Assembly (NCBI RefSeq): GCF_001721045.1
Contig: NZ_MDER01000086.1
Span: forward strand, 124,001-188,000
DNA length: 64,000 nt
Reading direction: 5' to 3'
From: Paenibacillus nuruki
GTDB taxonomy: Bacteria; Bacillota; Bacilli; Paenibacillales; Paenibacillaceae
In this document: piece after piece, positions 37,276 to 46,323 of the stretch
How the letters are laid out: every line of letters begins with the position of its first letter
Numbering within the stretch: the stretch's first letter is position 1
Notes under the pieces: model-generated
What the model was told of the DNA's origin: nothing
Seen by the model: the letters and a program-made list of their open reading frames with translations, nothing else
Database searches by the model: none
Made by a program: the position numbers and the translations under genes

Positions 37276-38008
37276 GTTCTCCACCTCCTGTAAACGGCTT
37301 AGCTGGTACTCTTTCTTTTGCCGTCATATCTTCTTCTTTCATTTTGGCAATCACTCCAAGCACAGGCATTCCGAGAACATCGCGGATATCTTCCTCGCTT
37401 TTGATGGAATCGTCCATATACTCCAACAAGAAAGCAATAGCGATACCCACAACCACAGACAATACTAATGCAATAAGAACAAATAACATTGGGCTTGTTG
37501 TAATCGGTGCTGTAGGAACACTAGGATCTGCTTTGTCCAAAATAATAATGTTATCAAAATTCATTAGTGTTGGAATCTCACGTTGGAACACGGCTGCAAT
37601 CGCATTTACTTTTTTAGCAGCACCTTCATAAGATGTATCCACTACCGATACAGACATAACTTGTGTTTCATTGACTGCATTCACACTCACCTGATTGATC
37701 AACTGAGAAGCGTTAGCATTCAAATCTGGATACTCTTTTACCACTTTGTTCATAATGGCAGGCGTTTTAATAATTTCTTTGTACGTTTTGATTAACTGAA
37801 TATTAGAGTTGATCGCTCCGATATTAGCAGTTGTACTATCCTCACCTGCTGTTGGACTACTGTTTACAACCAATTTGGCTGTAGCACTGTATTGCGGGCT
37901 ATTTGTCATATAAGCGTACACGCCAGTTCCGACCGTAATCACCACAATAATCAAAAGTACCAACCATAATCGCTTTTTAATAATATTAAAATATTGTTTA
38001 ATCTCCAC
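37259..38008 (-). CDS. Wzz/YveK-family chain-length regulator (EpsA-like)
   Basis: A 249-aa protein with TM helices at about 14-33 and 175-197 and an external coiled region between. The P-rich motif before TM2 (PSVPTAPITTSPMLFVL) and the cytosolic tail DDSIKSEEDIRDVLGMPVLG are family marks; the tail activates the BY-kinase. Start is a GTG 6 nt after GGAGGT. It is the first gene of the polysaccharide operon. Confidence 0.92.
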   Translation of the reverse strand: MEIKQYFNIIKKRLWLVLLIIVVITVGTGVYAYMTNSPQYSATAKLVVNSSPTAGEDSTTANIGAINSNIQLIKTYKEIIKTPAIMNKVVKEYPDLNANASQLINQVSVNAVNETQVMSVSVVDTSYEGAAKKVNAIAAVFQREIPTLMNFDNIIILDKADPSVPTAPITTSPMLFVLIALVLSVVVGIAIAFLLEYMDDSIKSEEDIRDVLGMPVLGVIAKMKEEDMTAKERVPAKPFTGGGERANHT

Positions 38009-38352
38009 AATCCTACCTCCAATTACGTATAAGTTGAACGGATCTTCAGGCTACGAACCTAGGCGACCGTTCTTTATGTGTATATTGAATGACTTCAACA
38101 CTCCTCCTATTTTGAAAATATCCCCTGATGACCAATGCCTAACATGACTCCACCCAAGTTGTATCACAATCAGTTACAGTCTGTCATTTATTTATTACAA
38201 ATTTGTAACATAGTTTGAATAAGAAATAACGGCGTTCACATAATTCCTAGATTACGAGAGATAGCCGTCTATTGTGACTGGGTTGGAATCGCTAGAGTAT
38301 CACAACTCTGTCCATAAATCTAATTGTGTGTACTGCAATAGTAGGAAACATC
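38009..38352 (-). other. Upstream region of the polysaccharide operon
   Basis: 344 bp without a gene. It holds a perfect 14-bp palindrome (38195-38208) and a strong AGGAGGAG sequence (minus strand, 38101-38108) that is not followed by a good ORF. A poor SigA candidate is TTGTGA with CATGTT at 17 bp. No convincing promoter was found. Confidence 0.4.
38195..38208. promoter_or_regulatory. TTACA-N4-TGTAA palindrome upstream of the EPS operon
   Basis: TTACAAATTTGTAA is a perfect palindrome. The same half-sites with the same spacing recur at 38715-38728 in the leader of the 99-aa gene, suggesting one regulator for both. The regulator is not known. Confidence 0.4.
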
Positions 38353-38652
38353 TTAGGTGCCGAGGTTAGCAAATGTTGTAACTTCTTCATCAGCCACATG
38401 ATCCGGATACACCTGATAGGGGTTTGACGGAGTTTGAAAAAAGGTTTGTGTATGAAGTGGTTGTTTAGCTGCCCATTGAGTTGAAATAGCTGTCCATTCA
38501 CTTTGACTTGTCTCCAACACTTCTTCGTTAACTGATGTCCTTGATTCTATATGAGTCTTTTCTTGAAGCGGACCGTCAATCAATCGAATCAGCATAAATA
38601 CTTCTTGAGGCGTACCCTCCATATCAATACCTTTAAAACTGATTTTCATCAC
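38353..38652 (-). CDS. Uncharacterised 99-aa protein
   Basis: A soluble, acidic, Thr/Gln/Ser-rich protein without TM or signal. Residues 1-35 look ordered (MKISFKGIDMEGTPQEVFML, LIRLIDGP); the rest looks flexible. No family recognised. A strong promoter lies upstream (TTTACA 38800-38805, TATAAT 38777-38782), and GAGAGGTGGG precedes the ATG pair. It lies directly upstream of the polysaccharide operon on the same strand and may share an operator with it. Function cannot be assigned. Confidence 0.65.
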   Translation of the reverse strand: MMKISFKGIDMEGTPQEVFMLIRLIDGPLQEKTHIESRTSVNEEVLETSQSEWTAISTQWAAKQPLHTQTFFQTPSNPYQVYPDHVADEEVTTFANLGT

Positions 38653-38714
38653 GCGCCCACCTCTCTTAAAATGATTTTATAATTTCATCGCATAATAGCT
38701 AATCTTCTAAATTA

Positions 38715-38728
38715 TTACATTTGTGTAA
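38715..38728. promoter_or_regulatory. TTACA-N4-TGTAA dyad in the leader of the 99-aa gene
   Basis: TTACATTTGTGTAA repeats the half-sites and spacing of the palindrome at 38195-38208. It lies about 40 nt after the expected transcription start. Confidence 0.35.
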
Positions 38729-38747
38729 TATGATTTCCAATCCAAAA

Positions 38748-38805
38748 GTTATTCGTTTTGAATAACTCCTGCGCTCATTATAATGCGTTCTGAAAATTTT
38801 GTAAA
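38748..38805 (-). promoter_or_regulatory. SigA promoter and operator-like dyad for the 99-aa gene
   Basis: TTTACA (38800-38805), 17-bp spacer, TATAAT (38777-38782) on the minus strand. Just past the -10 box, at the expected start, GTTATTC-N5-GAATAAC (38748-38766) forms a perfect 7+7 dyad, a position typical of repressor operators. Confidence 0.65.
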
Positions 38806-38851
38806 CCTCTTTCAATTGCAAATTTTCTTACATTTTACTTTTTTAGGCAAT

Positions 38852-39220
38852 TTACTTCTCTTGTTTTGTGATAAATCCTTCCAAAGTACCGCCATTATTT
38901 ATATGTTTTACAAGATCATCTGCACTGGCTGTTAGACCTGATTGTTTGAAAAGTAAGTCTACTAACACAGCAACATTGACTCCATTTTGCGTATTTGTAT
39001 GCAAAGGACGATATGTTTTACCTTCATAAATGCCATACTGATGGGATATTTCTTTAGGTAATGGAGAAGTTGCTTTCGTAAGCCATTCATTGACATCAAA
39101 ATCTTTATTGCTTTCTTTTTCCTGTTTGAGCGATGGATCTACGGAAAGTTTATGAAAGAAAGCTTTAACACCATTCCGCTTTTGAATCCACTGATCATTA
39201 AGGACGTTCTGGTTTCTCAC
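38852..39220 (-). CDS. Uncharacterised 122-aa protein
   Basis: A soluble protein rich in Lys, Asn and Gln, with a predicted helical C-terminal domain (about 75-120, VNVAVLVDLLFKQSGLTASA) that could be a small dimer or binding module. No signal, TM or family recognised. It starts with GTG at 39220, 9 nt after AGGAGGG. It lies upstream of the 99-aa gene in the same direction; the 199-bp gap holds a promoter, so the two are probably separate transcripts. Confidence 0.65.
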   Translation of the reverse strand: MRNQNVLNDQWIQKRNGVKAFFHKLSVDPSLKQEKESNKDFDVNEWLTKATSPLPKEISHQYGIYEGKTYRPLHTNTQNGVNVAVLVDLLFKQSGLTASADDLVKHINNGGTLEGFITKQEK

Positions 39221-39682
39221 AGTTATTTCCCTCCTGTTAATCCTGTCTCTTTTTATTCGTTTCGCATAATTATAAAATAGGTTATCTGAAAATCATGTCG
39301 AAATCTAGTATAAAAATAAAACTTTATTTATTTAAATTTCGACTTTCTATCCCTTTTGAACTGAGCAGAAAGCAACACTAAATGTCGGATGACTATACCT
39401 AAGACTCACTTTATTTGAGCAAAGTATCTAAATTGAGTCTTATTATCTAGTTCCCAATCGAATAATAGGTAACTAATTGGACAATTCAAATTTTAGGTTT
39501 ATAGCCTATTATCTTCTTTACATGATTATAATTAGGAGTATAAAGTCTAAATAGTTGTCATTATTCCATTTCTTCCACTGTATTACTTATGTTACGATTG
39601 AATTGTTCAAAAGGCATAATGGAGCATTACCCCAAAGTAACGTGAATTATTCATAAATGCTAAAAGAGAGGAATAAAGAACT
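39221..39682. other. Gap upstream of mscL with long dyads
   Basis: 462 bp, AT-rich, no gene. GTCGAAAT (39297-39304) pairs with ATTTCGAC (39336-39343), enclosing an AAATAAA/TTTATTT stem. AAGACTCA (39401-39408) pairs with TGAGTCTT (39434-39441). It should hold promoters for the 122-aa gene (a TATAAT lies at 39269-39274, minus strand) and for mscL. Confidence 0.45.
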
Positions 39683-40159
39683 ATGGGATTGTTAAAAGAA
39701 TTTAAAGAGTTTGCGGTACGCGGTAACGTGATCGATCTTGCAGTTGGGGTTATTATCGGAGCGGCTTTTGGTAAGATTGTCACTTCTGTCGTTAATGATA
39801 TCATCATGCCTCCTGTTGGGAAATTGCTCGGAGGAACTAACTTTTCAGATTTATTCTGGGACTTAGACAAAACGTTCAGTGGTTCTACAGCAACATATGC
39901 TTCTCTTGCAGAGGCTCAGCAAGCAGGAGCGGCTGTTATCGCATACGGACAATTCATTAATACGGTTATCGACTTTCTGATCGTTGCTCTATGTGTGTTC
40001 CTATTAATCAAAGGAATCAATATGATGAAACGTAAAGAACACGAAAAGCCTGCACCTGAGAAAACTACACGCGAATGTCCATACTGCATGACTGAAATTT
40101 CAATCAAAGCCAGTCGTTGCCCGCAGTGTACATCCGAGCTACATAAGGCACATGCGTAA
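39683..40159 (+). CDS. mscL: Large-conductance mechanosensitive channel with zinc-ribbon tail
   Basis: A 158-aa channel that releases solutes on osmotic downshock. The N-terminal amphipathic helix and TM1 ([20 protein letters not shown], then [16 protein letters not shown]) and TM2 ([21 protein letters not shown]) are typical. After the usual end at about residue 125 comes an extra zinc ribbon, C-x2-C-x11-C-x2-C (CPYC and CPQC). Similar tails occur in a subset of MscL proteins; their role is not established. The ribosome site AGAGAGGA lies about 12 nt before the ATG. Confidence 0.95.
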   Translation: MGLLKEFKEFAVRGNVIDLAVGVIIGAAFGKIVTSVVNDIIMPPVGKLLGGTNFSDLFWDLDKTFSGSTATYASLAEAQQAGAAVIAYGQFINTVIDFLIVALCVFLLIKGINMMKRKEHEKPAPEKTTRECPYCMTEISIKASRCPQCTSELHKAHA

Positions 40160-40167
40160 ATATGCAC

Positions 40168-40205
40168 AAAAAACCTCTTTCCATCAATACGGAAAGAGGT
40201 TTTTT
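40168..40205. terminator. Bidirectional terminator after mscL
   Basis: A perfect 15-bp stem (AAAAAACCTCTTTCC / GGAAAGAGGTTTTTT) with an 8-nt loop. It serves mscL and the converging 101-aa gene. Confidence 0.9.
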
Positions 40206-40269
40206 ATATAATCAGAATAGATTGCAACCTTGTAATCATTTTTCTGCTCCCTCTGTATCATTATACATA

Positions 40270-40575
40270 TTAGATAGGGCGATTAGAGGTAGGCAACAAG
40301 TTGGACAGTATTCCTTTTAAATCCCGATCTTCTGTAAACTTTTTATCACCAGTATCCAGTTCTTTTATACGAATATGCTGAAAAGGAGCAGGCGACTGGG
40401 TAGGCATAAAGCGTAAAGAATCTCCTCTGTCTGCGGTCACTTCATATTTCATATCTTTGAACATTTCTTCCAACTGTTCTGTTGTAGGTGCTTTGCCATC
40501 TTCGACAAAAACAAGACCTCTTAACGCCTTCACTTCATGGTCATGAATAACATCAAATTTTACAATACATTCCAT
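40270..40575 (-). CDS. Uncharacterised 101-aa protein
   Basis: A soluble alpha/beta-like protein that begins MECIVKFDVIHDHEVKALRG. It has no signal, TM, metal motif or family I recognise; the sequence looks like a small single-domain fold. It is monocistronic and converges on mscL. It lies 170 bp from the divergent NUDIX gene. Confidence 0.65.
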   Translation of the reverse strand: MECIVKFDVIHDHEVKALRGLVFVEDGKAPTTEQLEEMFKDMKYEVTADRGDSLRFMPTQSPAPFQHIRIKELDTGDKKFTEDRDLKGILSNLLPTSNRPI

Positions 40576-40745
40576 TGTTTCTCATCCTCTCCGTATATTA
40601 GTATTTCTTCTCTGTAAGAACTCTACTATTATAATAGTAGAAAGTCGTTTTTTTTACGTAGCCAAAACAACTTATAATTCAATAATAGAACAAATATGTG
40701 CTGTTTGAATATGAACTATTTAACTTTGAAGGGAAGTGTCACCAA

Positions 40746-41375
40746 ATGGTAACAACTGAAATGCTCGATATCTATGATGAACAAGATCAACATTTAGGTA
40801 CATGTGAACGCTCTGAGGTTCATCGACTAGGACACTGGCATCATACTTTTCATTGCTGGTTAATCCGGGATACTGTTGAAGGAAGACAATTGGTTTTTCA
40901 AAAGCGTCATACTGATAAAGATACTTTTCCTGATATGTATGATATTACGGCTGCTGGTCATTTATCTGCGGGTGAGACGTTTATAGATGCTGCACGCGAA
41001 ATTCAAGAAGAATTAGGACTTCCACTTCGATATGAACAATTAACTCATGTATTGGATATACGTGATGAGACATTTGGAAGTACTCGTCATGGAGCATTTA
41101 TAGATCGTGAAGTCAGCAGTGTATTCGGTGCATTCAGTCCGTATGAACTTCCTAAGTATCAATTGCAACAAGATGAAGTCTCCGGTATTTTTGAAGCGCC
41201 TTTACAAGCCATGATCGAACTTTATCAAGGAAAATGCAATGAAGTGATGGCTTCTGGGGTCTATACGACAGATACCACAGCAACGATTCACAAGCTCACT
41301 GTACATCGTGAACAATTTGTTCCTCATGAAGGGCATTATTATATCGATGTTTTCCAGAAGCTGCTCACTCTTTAA
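40746..41375 (+). CDS. NUDIX hydrolase of the isopentenyl-diphosphate isomerase-like group
   Basis: A 209-aa protein. The Nudix box is G-HLSAG-E-x6-REIQEELG, one residue shorter between E and R than the classic box, as seen in the IDI-like group. The N-terminal segment (DIYDEQDQHLGTCERSEVHRLGHWHHTFH) is characteristic of this group, whose enzymes cut nucleoside or prenyl diphosphates. The frame opens at a GTG at 40698, but AAGGGAAG and family alignment favour the ATG at 40746. It ends by overlapping the converging TrmB gene by 4 nt. Confidence 0.87.
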   Translation: MVTTEMLDIYDEQDQHLGTCERSEVHRLGHWHHTFHCWLIRDTVEGRQLVFQKRHTDKDTFPDMYDITAAGHLSAGETFIDAAREIQEELGLPLRYEQLTHVLDIRDETFGSTRHGAFIDREVSSVFGAFSPYELPKYQLQQDEVSGIFEAPLQAMIELYQGKCNEVMASGVYTTDTTATIHKLTVHREQFVPHEGHYYIDVFQKLLTL

Positions 41376-42166
41376 TCGATATCTTTGTGTACAAAGCTAG
41401 GCATATATTTATTTAAAATGTGTTCATATCCTTCTCCATAGCGCTGAATCAGCTCAGCACCCAGGTCATTTTCAAGTTCAAATAGAATAATTTCCTGGGC
41501 AAAATGCTGAAGTAACAATTCTACCATCAATGGATGTTCTGTAACGATTGCTTGAGCAGGCAATTCATCGCCTCTCATACCTACAATACACCAACGCCGA
41601 TCGACCACCAGCCAGAACTTGCGTCCCCCTTGTTGACTCGCAGTTAAAGGCAACATGCCTGAGAATTTCCCATCTTCGTCACCTTCAAAAGACCAAAGTA
41701 CTCGTACACCCCGTTGTTCTGCTCGCTCTAATCCTTGCCTTGACCATTTGGCTTCTTCCCGCCATATTCCTGCTACAATCTCTTCGCTCGCTTTATCCAG
41801 TTCACGATTCAATGTCTCAATCACTTTACGTTCTCCTTCTACAATAAAGAAAGAAGGTTGTTCATGAGTTTCACTAGGCATATGTTGTTCTAAATAAGTT
41901 AATGATTCGCCCATCTGACCTGAGATCATCTGAGTAAATTCTTTGATCGGCATCATCGTATAACGAGCAGGTTCGCCTGGTGTCAGTTGGATCACTCCTC
42001 GTGATACCAGACGTTGCAGTGTAGCATATACATTCGATCTTGATACACCCAGTCGCTTAGCCACTTCATAACCGGATTGTGTCCCTTGCTGAGTCAGACT
42101 TACCATCACTTTGGCTTCCAGTTCAGTAAACCCTAGATGGCGTAAATGGTTAAGCAATTGTTCCAT
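41372..42166 (-). CDS. TrmB-family transcriptional regulator
   Basis: A 264-aa regulator. Residues 1-75 form a TrmB winged helix (LRHLGFTELEAKVMVSLTQQ, then SGYEVAKRLGVSRSNVYATL and RYTMMPI). The C-terminal part is a phospholipase-D-like/sugar-sensor region as in TrmB proteins. ATG at 42178 abuts AAGG, so I use the ATG at 42166, where the family usually starts. No target is evident nearby. Confidence 0.85.
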   Translation of the reverse strand: MEQLLNHLRHLGFTELEAKVMVSLTQQGTQSGYEVAKRLGVSRSNVYATLQRLVSRGVIQLTPGEPARYTMMPIKEFTQMISGQMGESLTYLEQHMPSETHEQPSFFIVEGERKVIETLNRELDKASEEIVAGIWREEAKWSRQGLERAEQRGVRVLWSFEGDEDGKFSGMLPLTASQQGGRKFWLVVDRRWCIVGMRGDELPAQAIVTEHPLMVELLLQHFAQEIILFELENDLGAELIQRYGEGYEHILNKYMPSFVHKDID

Positions 42167-42261
42167 CAGGTGCTTCATCCTTCCCGATTGGTGTTCAGAA
42201 GATGTCTATTGATGTATTGCAGATACGATCATCGTGCTTACCGAACAGAATAATGTTGAAA

Positions 42262-43101
42262 TTATAGCTGTTCTGCGCCACAGTTCGGGCACCATTTGGA
42301 ACCTTTTTGCAAAGAACTTCCGCATACCTGACAACTGAACATATCTGTTCCTAGTTCAGGTTCCATCTCTTCTTCGATCACTGGCGTAGATGTAGCTGTT
42401 GCCGCCGCAGGAATAACAGGCTTCTGCACAGGCTCTTGTTGCAACTCTTCTTTTTCCAATTTCACTTTCGGTTCAGGTTGAGCAGGGTAATCTTCTTCAT
42501 CCGGGTTCTCATCGACACCTAGATTTTCTTTCCATGAACGAACCAGACGATCCAATTCTTCTTGACGTTCATGTTCTTCACGTAGACGATCGGCACGACG
42601 TGATTCTTCTTCGTCCACAGTCATGTCTTGTAACTCTTCGTCTTCTTCGTCCAATTCTTGTTCATACTGAGTAGGATAGACGATAGGTGAATTACGTTCA
42701 TCATCTGGATCATCGCCAAATCCTTGCTCACGTTTAGACGCAACAGGTAACTTTTCCATTTTGCGTCCACAATTTGGACAGAAATTAGCTTCTAACGATA
42801 CAACGGTTCCGCATTCGCATACCCGTTCGTTTTTCAAAACAGCAATCTTCGTATGCACTTCATCGATTTCTTCCATAAGAAGATCACATGCTTTGCACAA
42901 ATCAGTCATCTCTTCTTCAGCAAGAGACATATCTCCGGCACGGTACCCTTCGTAAAATACTTGTCCCATCCGCAAATAATGAACCTCAATCTCGCGTTCA
43001 ATATCTGTCACATGACCGTTTAAGCGGTTAATCTCTACTGCATTCTGTGCACGCTCGGTCGCTTTACCTGCGCCGCTTTTGAGCCGTTGCAACAAATTCA
43101 T
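42262..43101 (-). CDS. Double zinc-ribbon protein, function unknown
   Basis: A 279-aa protein. Residues 20-92 form a helical/coiled segment; a first zinc ribbon (CECG...CPNCG) follows at about 94-113; residues 120-240 are acidic and low complexity (Glu, Asp and Pro rich); and a second ribbon (CQVCG...CPNCG) closes the protein. No TM. It resembles the many zinc-ribbon proteins of Bacillota with no known role; the acidic linker suggests protein-protein or nucleic-acid contacts. It is monocistronic and divergent from the UvrD-like helicase. Confidence 0.75.
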   Translation of the reverse strand: MNLLQRLKSGAGKATERAQNAVEINRLNGHVTDIEREIEVHYLRMGQVFYEGYRAGDMSLAEEEMTDLCKACDLLMEEIDEVHTKIAVLKNERVCECGTVVSLEANFCPNCGRKMEKLPVASKREQGFGDDPDDERNSPIVYPTQYEQELDEEDEELQDMTVDEEESRRADRLREEHERQEELDRLVRSWKENLGVDENPDEEDYPAQPEPKVKLEKEELQQEPVQKPVIPAAATATSTPVIEEEMEPELGTDMFSCQVCGSSLQKGSKWCPNCGAEQL

Positions 43102-43184
43102 GACTGTTCTCCTCCTCTAATTCACATCATTTCATCATGTTCTCATGGATGAATGATCGTTACCGTTTTCATTGAATTTTTCAT

Positions 43185-45413
43185 ATGAATATACTCGGGG
43201 TACTACTTCAACTGCTATCTATCCATTATAATAGAAGGATATGTATAGCAGTACCTGGATACGGGTTGCTTCTATCATACCAAATTTCTGCTGTACTTGA
43301 AAAAGATAAGCCGGAAAGGAAGATTTATCTGTTGAAAGACACCCTATGGCAAGATTACCCGAGACCTCAAGGTATTCAACCGCATACAACTGTTCCGGCT
43401 GCCGAAAGCGCACCTCGTGATACCAGTATAACCCTTATTTCGGATGAAGAGGACGATGCTTCGTTTTTCCGTGCTCTGGAAAGTCAGGGTATTTTACTAA
43501 ATGCACCGCAAATTGAAGCTGTTCGTCATGGCACAGGTCCACTTTTGGCATTGGCTGGAGCAGGTTGTGGCAAGACGACTGTATTGACTGCACGTGCAGG
43601 ATATCTACTCTCTGTACGTAACATAGATCCGCGTCAGATTTTATTAGTGACATTTACCACTAAAGCCGCTGCTGAAATGAAATCCAGAATTGCCGCTTTG
43701 CCCGGCATCTCCGCCGCCAAAGCACGTGCTGTTGAAGCACGTACGTTTCATTCATTTGGGCTATTGATGCTTAGACGATATGGCAATCTGAAAGAAGAAA
43801 TCTTCGGTGATGCACGTGCCCAACATGCGGTATTGCAACGTTTACGACGAGAAATTGGTTCGACAAGCACCACTCCACCCGAGACGTTACTAGCTACCTT
43901 ATCGGCGATGAAGCTAGATGGCGGATCCGCAGAGGATCTACCTAAAGATACGCCTGAAGAGCGAGATCGTTGCGCTTTACTTTGTCGTTATGAAGAATGG
44001 AAGCAAGAATATCGCCGCATCGACTTTGATGATATCTTGTTACGTACCGATATATTGTTAAACGATCCACATACGTTAGCGATATTACAGGAACGTTTTC
44101 AATATGTGATGGTCGATGAATTTCAAGATAGTAACCGACTGCAATACGGAATGGTTCGTAAAATTGCAGATGCTCATCGCAATCTTATGGTGGTTGGTGA
44201 TGATGATCAGACGATCTATTCATTTAATGGAGCGAAGCAAGAATACATTTTGAATTTTCCGCAAGAATATCCGGGAACCAAAATTATTGCACTTGATATT
44301 AATTATCGGAGTCATCCGCAGATTCTAGGTCTGGGTACACATATTGTGACTCATAATACAGCTCGGCATCACAAAGTATTGAAAGCTGGCGTAGCCGCAG
44401 GACAAGCTCCACGTTATCTGCGTCCTGCACATGCCGATGCTGAAGCCGATCAAGTGGTTCAACGATTGTTAGAACAACAAAAGCAAGGGATTCCGCTAGG
44501 TGATATTGCTTTACTTCATCGGACGATAAGCGGTACACGAGCAATTGCAGAACGATTGTTGATGGAAGATATTCCATTTATTCAATACGGTGAAGCTCCT
44601 GTTTTCTATGATCATGCACTGATTCGTCCGATTATGGATCATTTACGCTTAGCCGTTAAGCCTAGACGGATGGATGCTCTTCCCGGCGTGATAGGCCCAC
44701 TCTATATCTCTAGAGATGCAGGGATGGATCATATTATGATGAAAGAACAGCAACAATCCAAAAAATATCCTTTAATTCATCTGTATCATTGGGATCGACT
44801 CAAATCTTTTCAGCGTCAACAAGTGAAAGATCGGATTGTGTTTCTCAAAAAAATCAAAGAAATGAAGCCACTGTATGCCATTCAAGAAATTCGGCGTGTA
44901 TTTTATGATAAATTCGCCAGTGCAGACTTTAGTGGGCCAGCGACCCGTCACAAAGATACAATTCGTGAGACACTGGATGAACTTGAAAGTGCTGCTGGCA
45001 AATTTGCTACAGTAGAAGAAATGGTTAAGTTCGCCGATGAATTATCTATGAAACGTGAAAAAATGACTGAACTACTCAAGCAAGAATCACCGCAAGGTGT
45101 TCATCTGATGACAATTCATCGTGCCAAAGGATTAGAGTTCCCTTGTGTGTATCTGCTGGGTGCTTCGGAAGGTATTTTACCGCATGAAGCGGCTTTGCAA
45201 GATTTTGCACCTGAAGATGTGCGGGCTGCGCAAAACATGAAAGGCCCTGATAAAGAAGGGATACTGATGAAAGCCGCACTAGAAGAAGAACGCCGCATTG
45301 CTTATGTTGCCGTTACACGTGCCAAACAAGAGCTGTATGTGTCTTCGCCTGCAATGCATCATGGTAAAACAGTTGCGCCGTCACGCTTTTTGATCGAAGC
45401 ATTTAAATCCTAA
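43185..45413 (+). CDS. UvrD/PcrA-type DNA helicase (YjcD-like)
   Basis: A 742-aa superfamily 1A helicase. Motifs: I LAGAGCGKTT (about 125), Ia TFTTKAAAEMKSRI, II VMVDEFQDSN, III VVGDDDQTIYSFNGA, IV LDINYRSHP, V LMTIHRAKGLEFPCVYL and VI AYVAVTRAKQEL. About 100 residues precede motif I, including an IYLLKDTLWQDYPRPQG region like that of Bacillus YjcD. The ATG at 43185 has no good ribosome site, so the start may be wrong. The likely role is recombination/repair. Confidence 0.88.
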   Translation: MNILGVLLQLLSIHYNRRICIAVPGYGLLLSYQISAVLEKDKPERKIYLLKDTLWQDYPRPQGIQPHTTVPAAESAPRDTSITLISDEEDDASFFRALESQGILLNAPQIEAVRHGTGPLLALAGAGCGKTTVLTARAGYLLSVRNIDPRQILLVTFTTKAAAEMKSRIAALPGISAAKARAVEARTFHSFGLLMLRRYGNLKEEIFGDARAQHAVLQRLRREIGSTSTTPPETLLATLSAMKLDGGSAEDLPKDTPEERDRCALLCRYEEWKQEYRRIDFDDILLRTDILLNDPHTLAILQERFQYVMVDEFQDSNRLQYGMVRKIADAHRNLMVVGDDDQTIYSFNGAKQEYILNFPQEYPGTKIIALDINYRSHPQILGLGTHIVTHNTARHHKVLKAGVAAGQAPRYLRPAHADAEADQVVQRLLEQQKQGIPLGDIALLHRTISGTRAIAERLLMEDIPFIQYGEAPVFYDHALIRPIMDHLRLAVKPRRMDALPGVIGPLYISRDAGMDHIMMKEQQQSKKYPLIHLYHWDRLKSFQRQQVKDRIVFLKKIKEMKPLYAIQEIRRVFYDKFASADFSGPATRHKDTIRETLDELESAAGKFATVEEMVKFADELSMKREKMTELLKQESPQGVHLMTIHRAKGLEFPCVYLLGASEGILPHEAALQDFAPEDVRAAQNMKGPDKEGILMKAALEEERRIAYVAVTRAKQELYVSSPAMHHGKTVAPSRFLIEAFKS

Positions 45414-45510
45414 CTATTCGTAGTCTTTATGCAAATGTAACGCTAGCTCTATAGCCTTATATTTTGTTTCCCTTTTCAACCCATGTACAATAGAAATAGA
45501 GGTGAATCGT

Positions 45511-46254
45511 ATGAGTGAATTAGACAAGATTATTTCGCTAGATCTAAACAATCTAGATTTAGCTAAGCTTAAAGAAATCAGTGAACATGCCGATACACTT
45601 AAACAATTTGAAGAGTGGAAAAAGCTACCGATTTTGTATGAGCTAGCATTAGAAGAATTGCAGAATAAAATCAAATTAATTCAAGCCGAATGGGAATTAA
45701 CCGATGGCTTTAGCCCGATCGAACATATTAAGACTCGTCTTAAAGATCCCAAAAGTATGATCGAAAAGCTTGTTCGTAAAGGACTGGATACAACGGTCGA
45801 AAATATTTTTGAACATATTCATGATATTGCAGGTATGCGTATCGTGTGTGCTTTTGTGCAAGATATTTATCGTATGTTCAACCATCTTCAACAACGTGAA
45901 GATATCAAGATTATCGAAATTAAAGATTATATTGCTAATCCCAAATCCAATGGATATCAAAGTCTTCATGTCATTGTAGCTGTTCCACTGGTCTTAATGG
46001 AAGGCAAACGTTGGATCAAAGTCGAGATTCAGTTACGTACACTGGCAATGGACTTCTGGGCAAGTCTTGAACATATTATTTTCTATAAATACGACAAACA
46101 AGTCCCTGCACATATTGTAAATGAACTGACAGAAGCTGCCAAAGCCGCAGATGAATTGGATCTTAAAATGCTAAATCTGCGTAAAGAAGTCCTTTCACTA
46201 GATGATTCGGTCACTCCTCCACCTCCATATGTACGCAAAGAATCATCAAATTAA
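45511..46254 (+). CDS. relP: Small alarmone synthetase, RelP/YwaC type
   Basis: A 247-aa (p)ppGpp synthetase domain protein without a hydrolase domain. Motifs: SPIEHIKTRLKDP, IHDIAGMRIVCAFVQDIYRM, NPKSNGYQSLHVIV and EIQLRTLAMDFWASLEHI. The order and wording closely follow B. subtilis YwaC (SasA/RelP) rather than YjbM (RelQ), as I recall them. ATG at 45511 is about 8 nt after GAGG; the earlier GTG at 45502 overlaps that site. It lies 97 bp after the helicase and may be co-transcribed. Confidence 0.87.
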   Translation: MSELDKIISLDLNNLDLAKLKEISEHADTLKQFEEWKKLPILYELALEELQNKIKLIQAEWELTDGFSPIEHIKTRLKDPKSMIEKLVRKGLDTTVENIFEHIHDIAGMRIVCAFVQDIYRMFNHLQQREDIKIIEIKDYIANPKSNGYQSLHVIVAVPLVLMEGKRWIKVEIQLRTLAMDFWASLEHIIFYKYDKQVPAHIVNELTEAAKAADELDLKMLNLRKEVLSLDDSVTPPPPYVRKESSN

Positions 46255-46267
46255 GCTATAAATACAC

Positions 46268-46319
46268 ACCAAAAAGCATGCGATCTCCATCATAGGATGA
46301 GAATCGCATGCTTTTTGGT
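46268..46319. terminator. Bidirectional terminator between relP and the SNF2 operon
   Basis: A 17-bp stem ACCAAAAAGCATGCGAT / ATCGCATGCTTTTTGGT (one inner mismatch region), with A- and T-runs, between converging genes. Confidence 0.9.
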
Positions 46320-46323
46320 TCGT

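Noticed and set aside
38041-38108. A possible leader peptide after AGGAGGAG upstream of wzz
   Set aside because: The only starts (GTG, TTG) are 0-2 nt from the ribosome site and the frame is about 16 codons; not enough support.
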